From positions 382,886 through 446,885 of the forward strand of contig JALOBN010000001.1 of NCBI GenBank assembly GCA_023228245.1: a stretch of DNA of 64,000 nt, read 5' to 3'. Source of the stretch: Candidatus Pacearchaeota archaeon (GTDB taxonomy: Archaea; Nanoarchaeota; Nanoarchaeia; Pacearchaeales; GW2011-AR1). Below the pieces are notes generated by a model. That model saw nothing but the letters and a program-made list of their open reading frames with translations, was not told the origin of the DNA and searched no databases. The position numbers and the translations under genes were made by a program. Of the stretch, positions 1 to 8,174 are shown piece after piece. Each line of letters begins with the position of its first letter. Positions within the stretch are counted from its first letter, which is position 1.

Positions 1-761
1 TGGTAGAAGATTCCCATTGGATCATTCAAGCATTTAGTTGCTGCAATGGTGAATTGATTAAATTTTTCATTTGAGAATGTTCGTATTGCTTCCATTAGTG
101 GTTCTTTAAGTAGTATTGGGGATTGGTTTGGTTTTTTGATGACAAAGTTTCTTAGATCAAAGAACGTATCTTTGGGAAGTATATCATCAACGTTATATGC
201 CCCCAGATATAAAGGGACTGTACCACTATACATTACGTGTAATGGTTTTTCTGTAAAATAGTTGTGCGAATATATTGGGTCATAGGTATTTTCGGTACAT
301 ATACCAAACCTATACCTAGATAGAACTCTTATCTTTTCAGGAATAGACCCACGGTAATATCTATTACCTGGATTGCTATGGCCAAACCAATCAACTACAA
401 ATCCATTTTCATAAAATAGATCTGCTAACATTTCCCTAAGACAATATATAGACGCTTGATGTGTAGAGGTTTTATTACAAGATATAATAACTACACCATT
501 AATACGTTCTTCCCATGTTGGCCATGTCAGTTTTACATTAGTCACCCTAGAATCACATAGTTCGGAACCGCAGTTGATTGGTACAAATTTATCCTTGATC
601 GCCGAGGTTTCAAAGAATTTATTCGCCCAGCTAAATACCGTTTTGAATTTCGAAAGGTAGTTTAGATCGTAGTGTGATGGAGTGGTAACTATCGGTTCTA
701 AAACAACAATACTGTCTTCTGATTGAGGATCTTTTGCATCTCCAAAAAATATGTTTGGCAT
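1..761 (-). CDS. GT10-family (alpha-1,3-) fucosyltransferase, 3' end cut by window edge
   Basis: No stop codon is met before the left edge, so about 253 codons are visible and the C-terminus is missing. Start ATG lies at 761 on the minus strand. The visible protein ends in the GT10 signature region: FGICTENTYDPIYSHNYFTE, followed by a KPLHVMYSGTVPLYLG stretch and a DILPKDTFFDLRNF stretch, closely following the family pattern of E-N, Y-x-T-E-K, G-T-V-P and a downstream F-I acceptor region. GT10 enzymes move fucose from GDP-fucose to a GlcNAc-containing acceptor. It is divergent from the FkbM gene at 890 and belongs with the sugar genes that follow. Family call is firm; linkage and acceptor are inferred. 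Confidence 0.85.
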   Translation of the reverse strand, partial: MPNIFFGDAKDPQSEDSIVVLEPIVTTPSHYDLNYLSKFKTVFSWANKFFETSAIKDKFVPINCGSELCDSRVTNVKLTWPTWEERINGVVIISCNKTSTHQASIYCLREMLADLFYENGFVVDWFGHSNPGNRYYRGSIPEKIRVLSRYRFGICTENTYDPIYSHNYFTEKPLHVMYSGTVPLYLGAYNVDDILPKDTFFDLRNFVIKKPNQSPILLKEPLMEAIRTFSNEKFNQFTIAATKCLNDPMGIFY

Positions 762-889
762 CGATGGATCGCGGCAATTTGACATCCATACTTTACCTTC
801 TTCGCCTTCGTATTCAAGAGTTCTACTTTGCCTGGCGTAGTATACAATATTTACTTCTTTGCACATATTCGTGGATATATCAAGAGTTT

Positions 890-1501
890 ATGCTCAAGCC
901 TATTCGTGCTCTTGTTTATGAGTTTGATTTGAAGATTCGTGGCGTAATTCATATCGGCGGTCATTATGGTCAAGAATACTCTTCTTATAAAAACTTTGGG
1001 CTTACCAATATAGTATTTGTAGAGCCTCAACCAAAAGTCTTTGGAATCCTTTCTCAAAATGTTGGTGTGGAATGTTTGCTATTCAATACCGCGCTTGGTA
1101 ACTTTGAAGGGAAAACAGAGATGTTTACAGAAGAAGCTAATCAGGGGCAATCATCTTCATTATTGCAACCTAAAAAACATCTAAATCAGTATCCAAATAT
1201 CATATTCAATAGTAAAGTTGAAGTGGATGTTACTAAGTTAGATTTGCTACCACTTGATTTCCAGCTATATAACTTCATCAATATTGATGTTCAAGGATAC
1301 GAACTGGAAGTTTTCAAAGGGGGAGTTGAGACACTAAAAAATATAGATTATGTCTATGCAGAGGTTAATAGGGCCGAGTTGTATAAAGGCTGCGCTATGG
1401 TGGAAGATATAGATAACTTCTTAGGCGAGTATAAGTTTAAGCGCGTTGATACGTGGTGGGATGGTGTAACTTGGGGTGATGCATTGTATATTAAAGGATG
1501 A
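890..1501 (+). CDS. FkbM-family SAM-dependent methyltransferase
   Basis: About 203 residues. The fold begins with a glycine-rich SAM loop (VIHIGGHYGQEY, residues ~18-29) followed by an FVEPQPK acidic-ribose strand, and has the FkbM signature FINIDVQGYELEVFKGG (~125-141). FkbM enzymes O-methylate sugars or polyketides. I start at ATG 890 because the frame open upstream to 734 would overlap the divergent fucosyltransferase start and carries no family homology. The stop is one base from the next gene's start, so the two are probably co-translated. In a glycan locus the likely role is capping or decorating a sugar chain with a methyl group (inference). Confidence 0.85.
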   Translation: MLKPIRALVYEFDLKIRGVIHIGGHYGQEYSSYKNFGLTNIVFVEPQPKVFGILSQNVGVECLLFNTALGNFEGKTEMFTEEANQGQSSSLLQPKKHLNQYPNIIFNSKVEVDVTKLDLLPLDFQLYNFINIDVQGYELEVFKGGVETLKNIDYVYAEVNRAELYKGCAMVEDIDNFLGEYKFKRVDTWWDGVTWGDALYIKG

Positions 1502-1502
1502 T

Positions 1503-2240
1503 ATGAATCATTTTGTAATTGTAATCCCAAGCTATCAAAATCGTATTTGGTGTGAAAAGACCTTGATGTCAGTTTTGACCCAGGAGTATCCTCATTTCAG
1601 AGCAATTTATTCTGATGATTGCTCTACCGATGGAACTGCCGATGAAGTTGATAGATTGTTAGCCGAGAAGGACAAAGATAAGCGTGTCACCTTGGTTCGT
1701 AATACAGAGCGTTTGTACGCGGTGCATAACATCTACAACATGGTTCATAGCTGCGATGATGATGAAATCATTGTGATGTTGGATGGTGATGATTGGCTGG
1801 AAAATACGAATGTCCTATCCAGGCTTAGTGAGGAGTACGACAAAGGGATATGGATGACCTACGGGCAATATATCTCTCACCATGATCGAGAGATCGGTTG
1901 TTCTTACCAGATCCCCAGGGAAATTATCGAGGCAGGGGCGTTTAGGCGCTACAGGTGGTGCTCTTCTCACCTGCGAACATTTTATGCTTGGTTATACAAG
2001 AAAATTCGTCCAGAGGATTTGATGCACAATGGTCAATGGCTAAAGATGTCTGGTGATTTGGCAGCTATGTTCCCGATGCTGGAGATGGCTGGTCCGAAAC
2101 AATCGTTCATTCCAGATATTCTGTATGAGTATAATTACACATCTCCAATCAATGACGGTAAGATAAATAGAAACTTACAGATTGAATTGGAAAGGAAAAT
2201 ACGGTCAATGCATCCATATCAGAGAATATTAGAGAGGTGA
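1503..2240 (+). CDS. GT2-family glycosyltransferase (GT-A fold)
   Basis: 245 residues. Starts with the classic IPSYQNR beta-strand/loop of inverting GT2 enzymes, has SDDCSTDGT (~38-45) for the nucleotide and MLDGDDW (~92-98) as the metal-binding DXD motif. Length is that of a single catalytic domain without membrane segments. Start ATG 1503 is preceded by AAAGGA at good spacing; the longer frame from 1476 overlaps the FkbM gene. The 3' end touches a free-standing homing endonuclease that starts three bases later. Confidence 0.88.
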   Translation: MNHFVIVIPSYQNRIWCEKTLMSVLTQEYPHFRAIYSDDCSTDGTADEVDRLLAEKDKDKRVTLVRNTERLYAVHNIYNMVHSCDDDEIIVMLDGDDWLENTNVLSRLSEEYDKGIWMTYGQYISHHDREIGCSYQIPREIIEAGAFRRYRWCSSHLRTFYAWLYKKIRPEDLMHNGQWLKMSGDLAAMFPMLEMAGPKQSFIPDILYEYNYTSPINDGKINRNLQIELERKIRSMHPYQRILER

Positions 2241-2242
2241 GA

Positions 2243-3208
2243 ATGGGCGCTAAAATAGAGCTAGATATTTACACAATATATTCAGAACATTGTCGTGGAG
2301 TATCTGTCAGTTATTTGTCGAAAAAATATTCAGTTTCAAGAGAAACATTATTTAGAAGATTCAAAAGCCTTGGCCTTAAAACTAAGACTAAAATGTCTTT
2401 ATATAATGCTCAATCTGAGAATATAATACGTTTGTATATTTCAAATAATTCAATACAGGATATTTCTTTAACTTTATCAATTCCAGTTACTCAAGTATGG
2501 CGAGTTTTAAAATCAAATAACATTAAGGCTACCGAACAATATAATTACGTAAATAAATTTAATAAGTACGAGATTAATGAATATTTTGATACTATAGACA
2601 CTCCAAATAAAGCTTATTTTCTTGGTTTATTGTATGCTGATGGAAATGTAAACCGTAAACTTAATCAAATTACTTTAAAATTAAAAGCCTCTGATGTTCA
2701 TATTTTAAATGATATAAAATACGAATTTGGAATAAATGGACCATTATACAAAGATAGACCAAAAAATCCAAGGGCAGAAAATCAACTGGCCCTAAAAATA
2801 ATCAATAAACGCACAAAAGATAATTTTATAAGACACGGCGTAATTCCAAGAAAAACATGGAGATTAAGTTTTCCATTCTGGTTACCTCAAAACTTGAGAA
2901 GTCACTTTGTTAGAGGTTATTTTGATGGAGATGGCTGTCTTTATATTGATCGGAATAGAAATAATGCGTCTTTTGATATATGTGGCACATATAACATGTG
3001 CTCTGATTTGGAATTTGTACTGAAAAATTCCATTGGAGTTTGTACGCAAATTTCAAAAGATCGAAATATTTTTCGTATCAGAATTAGAAGATATATAGAT
3101 GTAGTGGCTGTATGTAATTGGATGTATTATGATGCCAAGTTATTTCTCAAAAGAAAATATGATAAATACCAGGAAATTAGGAGTATGAATGTGCGCAACG
3201 TTTTATGA
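2243..3208 (+). CDS. Free-standing LAGLIDADG homing endonuclease with N-terminal HTH
   Basis: 321 residues. N-terminal segment has helix-turn-helix look (YSVSRETLFRRFKSLGL, then a second VTQVWRVLKSNNI). Two LAGLIDADG-like motifs, AYFLGLLYADGNV (~123-135) and HFVRGYFDGDGCLYI (~221-236), mark a two-motif monomeric enzyme. It is more AT-rich than the glycosyltransferases on either side. It sits between the GT2 gene and the GT11 gene, and its last ~20 bases overlap the real start of GT11 at 3189. The strong GAGAGG sequence precedes ATG 2243. Such enzymes cut a site in a phage lacking the insertion and spread by repair. Confidence 0.85.
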   Translation: MGAKIELDIYTIYSEHCRGVSVSYLSKKYSVSRETLFRRFKSLGLKTKTKMSLYNAQSENIIRLYISNNSIQDISLTLSIPVTQVWRVLKSNNIKATEQYNYVNKFNKYEINEYFDTIDTPNKAYFLGLLYADGNVNRKLNQITLKLKASDVHILNDIKYEFGINGPLYKDRPKNPRAENQLALKIINKRTKDNFIRHGVIPRKTWRLSFPFWLPQNLRSHFVRGYFDGDGCLYIDRNRNNASFDICGTYNMCSDLEFVLKNSIGVCTQISKDRNIFRIRIRRYIDVVAVCNWMYYDAKLFLKRKYDKYQEIRSMNVRNVL

Positions 3209-3918
3209 ATTAGGAAATCATGGTCGTGCTGGGCAATGCATTATTTCAGATAGCTACCACTATCGGATATGCAAAGAAGTACAACGTACCATTTTGTTTC
3301 CCTAAATGGGAATATCAATCTCTCACAAATATACCAGAAGATTGTTTCGTAGACAAGTCATCCATCCGAGTGTCAACTTATTTCAAAGAACCTCGATACG
3401 TCTATTCAAACATACCATTTCAAGATAGTTGTTCTCTATCTGGGTACTTTCAAAGCTGGAAATATTTTGAGAATTGTCAGGATTACATAAGGAAAATGCT
3501 TTCCCCAATTCCAGAAGAAGATTTAAAAGAATATTGCTGTATTCACGTTAGACGCGGAGATTATTTGAGGTATCCAGAACATCACCCAATTCAAACAATG
3601 CAGTATTATATGAGTGCTGTCGAAAAGATTCCTGTGAAGAAATTCATGGTATTTTCAGATGATGTTGCTTGGTGCAAACAGAACTTTACTGGTAATGAAT
3701 TTACTGTAAATGAAACTTCTTCTGTAACCTCTGATTTTCGAAGAATGGTTAATTGTTCTCATTTCATCATTGCCAATAGTTCGTTCTCTTGGTGGCCAGC
3801 CTGGCTTAGTTCAAGAGTTGGTAAAGTAGTTGTAGCGCCTAGTAATTGGTTTGGTTCAAAATTAAAAAAATCAAATCCCATAACAGATCTTATTCCTCCA
3901 GGGTGGATTGTTATATGA
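3189..3918 (+). CDS. GT11-family alpha-1,2-fucosyltransferase, frameshifted near its start
   Basis: The downstream frame (ATG 3220 to 3918) contains the GT11 hallmark IHVRRGDYLRY and the C-terminal SSFSWWPAWL block, but lacks the usual N-terminus. That N-terminus is present one frame over: ATG 3189, with AGGAG five bases upstream, encodes ATFYELGNHGRAG, the typical GT11 opening, and the two frames join as GRAG-NALFQIA if one base near 3231-3234 is removed. The gene therefore holds a +1 indel, or is a sequencing error, or uses frameshifting. GT11 enzymes use GDP-fucose. If translation starts only at 3220 the protein lacks part of the donor-binding N-terminus. Confidence 0.8.
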
Positions 3919-4799
3919 TAAAAAAGGTTATCTTCTTTAATACATATCACAATGGAGATATACATGTGAGTAGGAGCTTGGTCGGAGCTATATCTGATAT
4001 TTGTGCCAAGAGAAATATACCATGTGAATATTGTCATGGGAATGGTTCTTCTCTATTAGCAGATATAAAAAATCTTACTCATGTACCAAATCGTTACGGT
4101 CTACATGCTCATTTTCCAAGTTCAATAGTTGGTAATGTTTTATTCATCAATACTTGGTATTGTGCAGATATGAATAACTTTCAAAAGTACAATCTTACAT
4201 TTGATTGTTTATACATGAATTTCAAGGAGTCGGCTAAATGGTTAGATATTGATCTGGATACCATTTCCGGAATTGAACTATTCCCGAACATTAATTTTGA
4301 ACATTTTGCGATTGGTAAGGCAAAAGAATGGTTGGGAAGCCGCTCTCGTCCATTAGTCTTCGTCTCGAATGGAAGTGCTTTATCTGGGCAGGCTACAAAT
4401 TTCTCCTTTTCTGAAATCATACATAAACTGGCACAAGAGTATGATTATATTGATTTTTTAATTTCTAATACCGAGGCAAATTACAAACCAATGCCGAATA
4501 CATTCATGACATCAGATATTATCCAGAAGGTTGGGTGTGATCTAAATGAAAATGCGTATTTGGCTGGTCATTGCTCATTGATTTTAGGGCGCTGTTCTGG
4601 AGCTTACAGTTTCGCGGTAAATCGCCAAAACTATTGGGATAATCCGAAGACATTTTTGGCCTTCACTACTCTGAAGCCTAGTGAAGCAATTTGGACTCAT
4701 CAATTCACCCCTCCTGTTCTGGCAAAAATCATATCGCATGACGTATCTGATCATAGGGTGATTGATTTGATTAGAGAGCATCTACCATCAAAATTTTGA
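3915..4799 (+). CDS. Conserved protein of unknown function in the glycan locus
   Basis: 294 residues from ATG 3915, which overlaps the GT11 stop by four bases (ATGA). Opens with a Rossmann-like strand (KKVIFFNTYHNGDIHVSRSL) and later has LFINTWYC and a C-terminal LILGRCSGAYSFA segment; this layout resembles a GT-B glycosyltransferase (donor-binding C-terminal half with G-R-x-S-G), but I do not recognise a named family. No signal peptide or membrane segments. Position between a fucosyltransferase and an aminotransferase makes a sugar-transfer role plausible only as inference. Confidence 0.7.
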   Translation: MIKKVIFFNTYHNGDIHVSRSLVGAISDICAKRNIPCEYCHGNGSSLLADIKNLTHVPNRYGLHAHFPSSIVGNVLFINTWYCADMNNFQKYNLTFDCLYMNFKESAKWLDIDLDTISGIELFPNINFEHFAIGKAKEWLGSRSRPLVFVSNGSALSGQATNFSFSEIIHKLAQEYDYIDFLISNTEANYKPMPNTFMTSDIIQKVGCDLNENAYLAGHCSLILGRCSGAYSFAVNRQNYWDNPKTFLAFTTLKPSEAIWTHQFTPPVLAKIISHDVSDHRVIDLIREHLPSKF

Positions 4800-4825
4800 G
4801 ACTAGTACACGTTATATATTGAACT

Positions 4826-5923
4826 ATGATTCCTATCTACAAACCGTTTTGGCCAAAAAACTCCAAGAACTATGCACTGAAGGCGCTGGAGGATTGTTGG
4901 CTCATTATGCACGACAACAATACTATCGTGGAAGAACAGCTTGCAGAAAGGACTGGTGCAAAACATGTTATTCTTACATGTAATGGAACGGCCGCTATTC
5001 ATTTGGTAGCTAAATGCCTACAATATAAGCATCCAGAAGTTACCCAACTTATCGTGCCTAATCTGGTCTATGTTGCTGCCTGGAATGCATTCCTACAAGA
5101 AAATTTCGGCCTGCATATGGCTCGAACAAATCTGAATACATGGAACTTCGATGTGGAACATGTTGCTAAGCTGGTTGACTTTAAGAATTCGGCCATTCTT
5201 GCTGTTCATAATCTTGGTAATCCACTACCAGTCCAAGAACTTCTTAAATTTGGAATTCCTGTGGTGGAAGATGCCTGTGAAGCGCTATTTGGCAGCTACG
5301 GTGGCCAGAAGGTTCCGTCCCTAGGCTTGGCCTCAGCTTTATCATTCTTTGGTAACAAAACAGTTACATCAGGAGAGGGTGGCGCTTTTGTAACAAATGA
5401 TGATGAATTAGCTGACTATGCCAAAAGACTACGCGGTCAAGGGCAAACAAGTCAAAGGTATATTCACGATGTCTTGGGATACAATTATCGGATGACTAAT
5501 ATTCAAGCGGCGATATTAAGGGGACAATTAGAGTATGCCGATGAAATATTAGATAGAAAAGCTGATATATGGAATTATTATGATGAGGCTTTTTCTAATA
5601 GAGAAGATGTTCTTATACAAATGACAGAGAAGGATAGTTCCCATTCAAAGTGGATGTATGGAATTAGACTCCCTAATAGGAATGAATCATTTGAGGTTAA
5701 GCAAGCATTCTTTAATAGTCGAGGGTTTGACATTAGGCCAATGTTTTATCCTATGAGGTATCATGCTCATCTAAAAGAAAATCGTAATGTCTGGATTTGT
5801 AATGATGAAGTTGGAGATTTAATATCTCAAAGTTCGATAATGCTACCGAGTTTCCCAGATATAACTAGGGAAGAGCAATCAATAGTGATATCTTCCGTGA
5901 ATGAGTTTTTGTGTCATTATTAA
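4826..5923 (+). CDS. DegT/DnrJ/EryC1/StrS-family PLP-dependent sugar aminotransferase
   Basis: 365 residues, normal length for the family. The PLP lysine lies in SFFGNKTVTSGEGGAF (K~178), with the upstream VVEDACEALFG motif (D~149) that contacts the pyridinium nitrogen, and a TCNGTAAIHL phosphate-binding segment near residue 51. These enzymes transaminate nucleotide-linked keto-sugars to amino sugars. With the epimerase at 8167 this could give a phage-made amino sugar donor; the acceptor is unknown. Confidence 0.9.
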   Translation: MIPIYKPFWPKNSKNYALKALEDCWLIMHDNNTIVEEQLAERTGAKHVILTCNGTAAIHLVAKCLQYKHPEVTQLIVPNLVYVAAWNAFLQENFGLHMARTNLNTWNFDVEHVAKLVDFKNSAILAVHNLGNPLPVQELLKFGIPVVEDACEALFGSYGGQKVPSLGLASALSFFGNKTVTSGEGGAFVTNDDELADYAKRLRGQGQTSQRYIHDVLGYNYRMTNIQAAILRGQLEYADEILDRKADIWNYYDEAFSNREDVLIQMTEKDSSHSKWMYGIRLPNRNESFEVKQAFFNSRGFDIRPMFYPMRYHAHLKENRNVWICNDEVGDLISQSSIMLPSFPDITREEQSIVISSVNEFLCHY

Positions 5924-6048
5924 TTTCTCGAAGCATTTATGACAACTGTGTAGATGAATTGATGGAATTTAAAACTAAATGTTTAGGGTATTTAAGAGAT
6001 AAGAGATCTAACTCTGGCTTAGTAAATAATTTGCCAATGAGGTCATGA
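5911..6048 (+). CDS. Possible small protein, 45 aa
   Basis: A GTG-started frame that overlaps the end of the aminotransferase gene and fills most of the otherwise empty 5924-6067 gap. The product is lysine/arginine-rich in the middle and resembles nothing I recognise. Ribosome binding is weak (GAG only). It could equally be leader sequence for the gene at 6068. Confidence 0.3.
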   Translation: MSLLISRSIYDNCVDELMEFKTKCLGYLRDKRSNSGLVNNLPMRS

Positions 6049-6067
6049 TTGCTGACAAAAGGATAAG

Positions 6068-7225
6068 ATGAATATTGAAATTATCAAAAGAGCTATCTAT
6101 GCCGTAATTCCGAAGAATGTACATGTTTCTAATGTAGATATCAAAGAGGACAATGGAAAGCTATCCATACAGATTAGCTGGGCAGTTTTTACGGATAGCG
6201 CGCCCAGATTGGATTTGGAATTCGGTAGTGATAATAATTGGTGTGATGGATATGTCCGCATACCTACCCACCCACCCATTATAGACTTCGATCAACGGAT
6301 ACCTATTGGTAAACTGGATTTACCAGAGGCCCTTCAAGAGGCCAACAAGCTTCGGGCAGAAGAGATTGATAAGTCGAATGCTGAATCTATTAGAGAGGCA
6401 GAAGATGCTCGTATTTTGGAAGAGTTAATCAAGAAAGCTACTGGTCCAGATGCGGTAACAAAGCCCACAGCTGATGTGCGAGAAGTGCGAACGCCAGAAG
6501 GTAGAAAGGTGAATCGAATCAGCCTTCCGAAAGATGTGACTGTGGTTGCCAAGGGTACTGACCAATATGAAAAGGCTCTGATTCGTGCAGGAATAGATCC
6601 GTTAATAGCTAAAGACATGGCTGAACCATTGCCACCAAAAAAGCCATTGCCACCAAAAAAGCAACTAAAGATAACCGTAGAAGGAAAGTTGGTAACTCCA
6701 ATTGATCTACCCTTGCGAGAGTTGAAAGTTCCTAGCCCAAATACCAAGGCAGAAGCTGAATTTCGTAGGAAGATTTATCCAGGAGTCTTTCGGCGTGCAG
6801 AACCAGACGGTTACACTACAATCATTGTTGATGGTAAACCAAAGGTGATTGATGGTTACCAGAAGCCGCGCAATGTCAAAAATGCTTTTGAGGTAGTTGC
6901 CGAGTACAAGAAGGCCGTTGAGGCGTACGATAAGCGCTTTGCGAATGTTAGGTCGCCTCTCGCACCAAAGCCGAATGCCAATGATAAAGGCAAGCGTGGT
7001 GTTGCTGCTCTCACGTCTCATGCCCTACCTTTCTCACATCGGGATAGGAAGGTTACTGATGTTGAAGTTATGTTCATGGCCAATGAGAAGATGGCAAAAT
7101 TAACAGATTCGCCTTCGTTGCTTGATGACCTGAAAGCTATCGAAGTCAAGCTGCCACCTCAAACCAAGCTCAATAGAATAATGTTCCATCTAAGATCAAT
7201 CAAGAACGAAATACTAAGGAAGTAA
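6068..7225 (+). CDS. Unknown protein, 385 aa, possibly structural
   Basis: Start ATG 6068 follows AAAGGAT. The N-terminal ~100 residues look like a compact mixed alpha/beta domain; residues ~105-140 are charged and helical; ~190-205 hold a proline/lysine repeat (PPKKPLPPKK); the rest is rich in charged helices. No catalytic motif, signal peptide or membrane segment is visible. The stop overlaps (TAATG) the remnant 5' end of the epimerase gene, so the two were probably one transcription unit before the mobile gene entered. Confidence 0.75.
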   Translation: MNIEIIKRAIYAVIPKNVHVSNVDIKEDNGKLSIQISWAVFTDSAPRLDLEFGSDNNWCDGYVRIPTHPPIIDFDQRIPIGKLDLPEALQEANKLRAEEIDKSNAESIREAEDARILEELIKKATGPDAVTKPTADVREVRTPEGRKVNRISLPKDVTVVAKGTDQYEKALIRAGIDPLIAKDMAEPLPPKKPLPPKKQLKITVEGKLVTPIDLPLRELKVPSPNTKAEAEFRRKIYPGVFRRAEPDGYTTIIVDGKPKVIDGYQKPRNVKNAFEVVAEYKKAVEAYDKRFANVRSPLAPKPNANDKGKRGVAALTSHALPFSHRDRKVTDVEVMFMANEKMAKLTDSPSLLDDLKAIEVKLPPQTKLNRIMFHLRSIKNEILRK

Positions 7226-7299
7226 TGGCTAAGAGGAAGAAAGTTCTAGTAACAGGTAGTGGTGGCCTCTATCAATATTTAGATATTTGTATATGTTGA
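7225..7299 (+). pseudogene. Orphaned original 5' end of the epimerase gene
   Basis: ATG 7225 overlaps the previous stop and encodes MAKRKKVLVTGSGG before diverging and stopping at 7299. The intact epimerase at 8167 begins MAKRKKVMVTGSGGF. The two starts match at protein level but differ at many third positions in DNA, so they are not a recent direct repeat. The best reading is that the endonuclease gene (7293-8174) entered here and brought, or was followed by, a recoded copy of the target's first codons. Confidence 0.8.
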
Positions 7300-8174
7300 T
7301 TTCGGAGAGACCTTTAGGTAAAAGAACTAGGGAGTTTTTGATTAGGTGTGAATCGTGTGGAACTGAAGAATGGTTGCCTGGTAAGAAATGTAAGTTTGGT
7401 GGCAGAAGGTATTGTTCAAAGAAGTGCATTAATCTTGGGCGACATAAATCAGAAGAACAAAAAAAGCATTTATCCGATGTAAGTCTTGGAGAAAAGAATC
7501 ACTTCTTTGGGAAGCGCCATTCTAAGACATCAAAGGAAAAAATGTCAGAAACTCACAGCGATCTTGGTGGTCTATACCATATGATGAAAGCCAAACTATC
7601 AGCTGATGAGTTTGATATTTACTGGAGTGAATACTGCAGTAAATTTATTGGTGCCAAAAATCCATTCTTTGGAAAGGTGCATTCCTCAGCTACCAGAGCA
7701 AAGATATCAATAACAAGATCTAATCTAATATCAAGTGGCCAAATTGATATCAAGCCTAGTCATTATGGACTTAAAGGATATTATACATCAAAAAAAACAG
7801 GAGAGGTGTTTAGGTTCGATTCCTTTACAGAATATATTAGGATGATTGTTCTTGATACGGATGATAATGTTACAACGTGGACAAAAAGACATAAAATAAG
7901 AATCCAGTATGAATTCGATGGTGAACAGAAGAACTATATACCAGATTTTTTAGTTGCTAAAATTGATGGCGAGGTTATAGAGGAAGTGAAGGGTTATGAG
8001 AATAAAAAAAAGAAGGAAGCGAAATTTTCAGCTCTGCGGGCATACTGTAAAGAACATGGGTTTGGTTGTAGTATTGTGACATATGAGGATGTCAGAAATA
8101 TGTGTCTGAGTCATTTTGGGAAAAGTATAGATGTTTTAAGAGAACAATACAAAAAGGGATTATTTCATGGCTAA
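7293..8174 (+). CDS. NUMOD3 / PD-(D/E)XK-type homing endonuclease
   Basis: 293 residues. N-terminal Cys cluster (CESC...YCSKKC) suggests a zinc finger; two NUMOD3-like DNA-binding repeats follow (GEKNHFFGKRHS and GAKNPFFGKVHS). The C-terminal part has a nuclease-like core, YIPDFLV followed by EEVKGYENKKKKEAK, i.e. PD...ExK. No good ribosome-binding site precedes ATG 7293, which lies inside the remnant of the epimerase start, so translation is probably coupled. It overlaps the intact epimerase start by eight bases. The domain call is by motif; it could be TnsA-like rather than EDxHD. Confidence 0.75.
   Translation: MLISERPLGKRTREFLIRCESCGTEEWLPGKKCKFGGRRYCSKKCINLGRHKSEEQKKHLSDVSLGEKNHFFGKRHSKTSKEKMSETHSDLGGLYHMMKAKLSADEFDIYWSEYCSKFIGAKNPFFGKVHSSATRAKISITRSNLISSGQIDIKPSHYGLKGYYTSKKTGEVFRFDSFTEYIRMIVLDTDDNVTTWTKRHKIRIQYEFDGEQKNYIPDFLVAKIDGEVIEEVKGYENKKKKEAKFSALRAYCKEHGFGCSIVTYEDVRNMCLSHFGKSIDVLREQYKKGLFHG

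Noticed and set aside
6334..7021. Two minus-strand frames inside the 385-aa gene
   Set aside because: Shadows of a well-supported plus-strand gene; no start signals and no motif.
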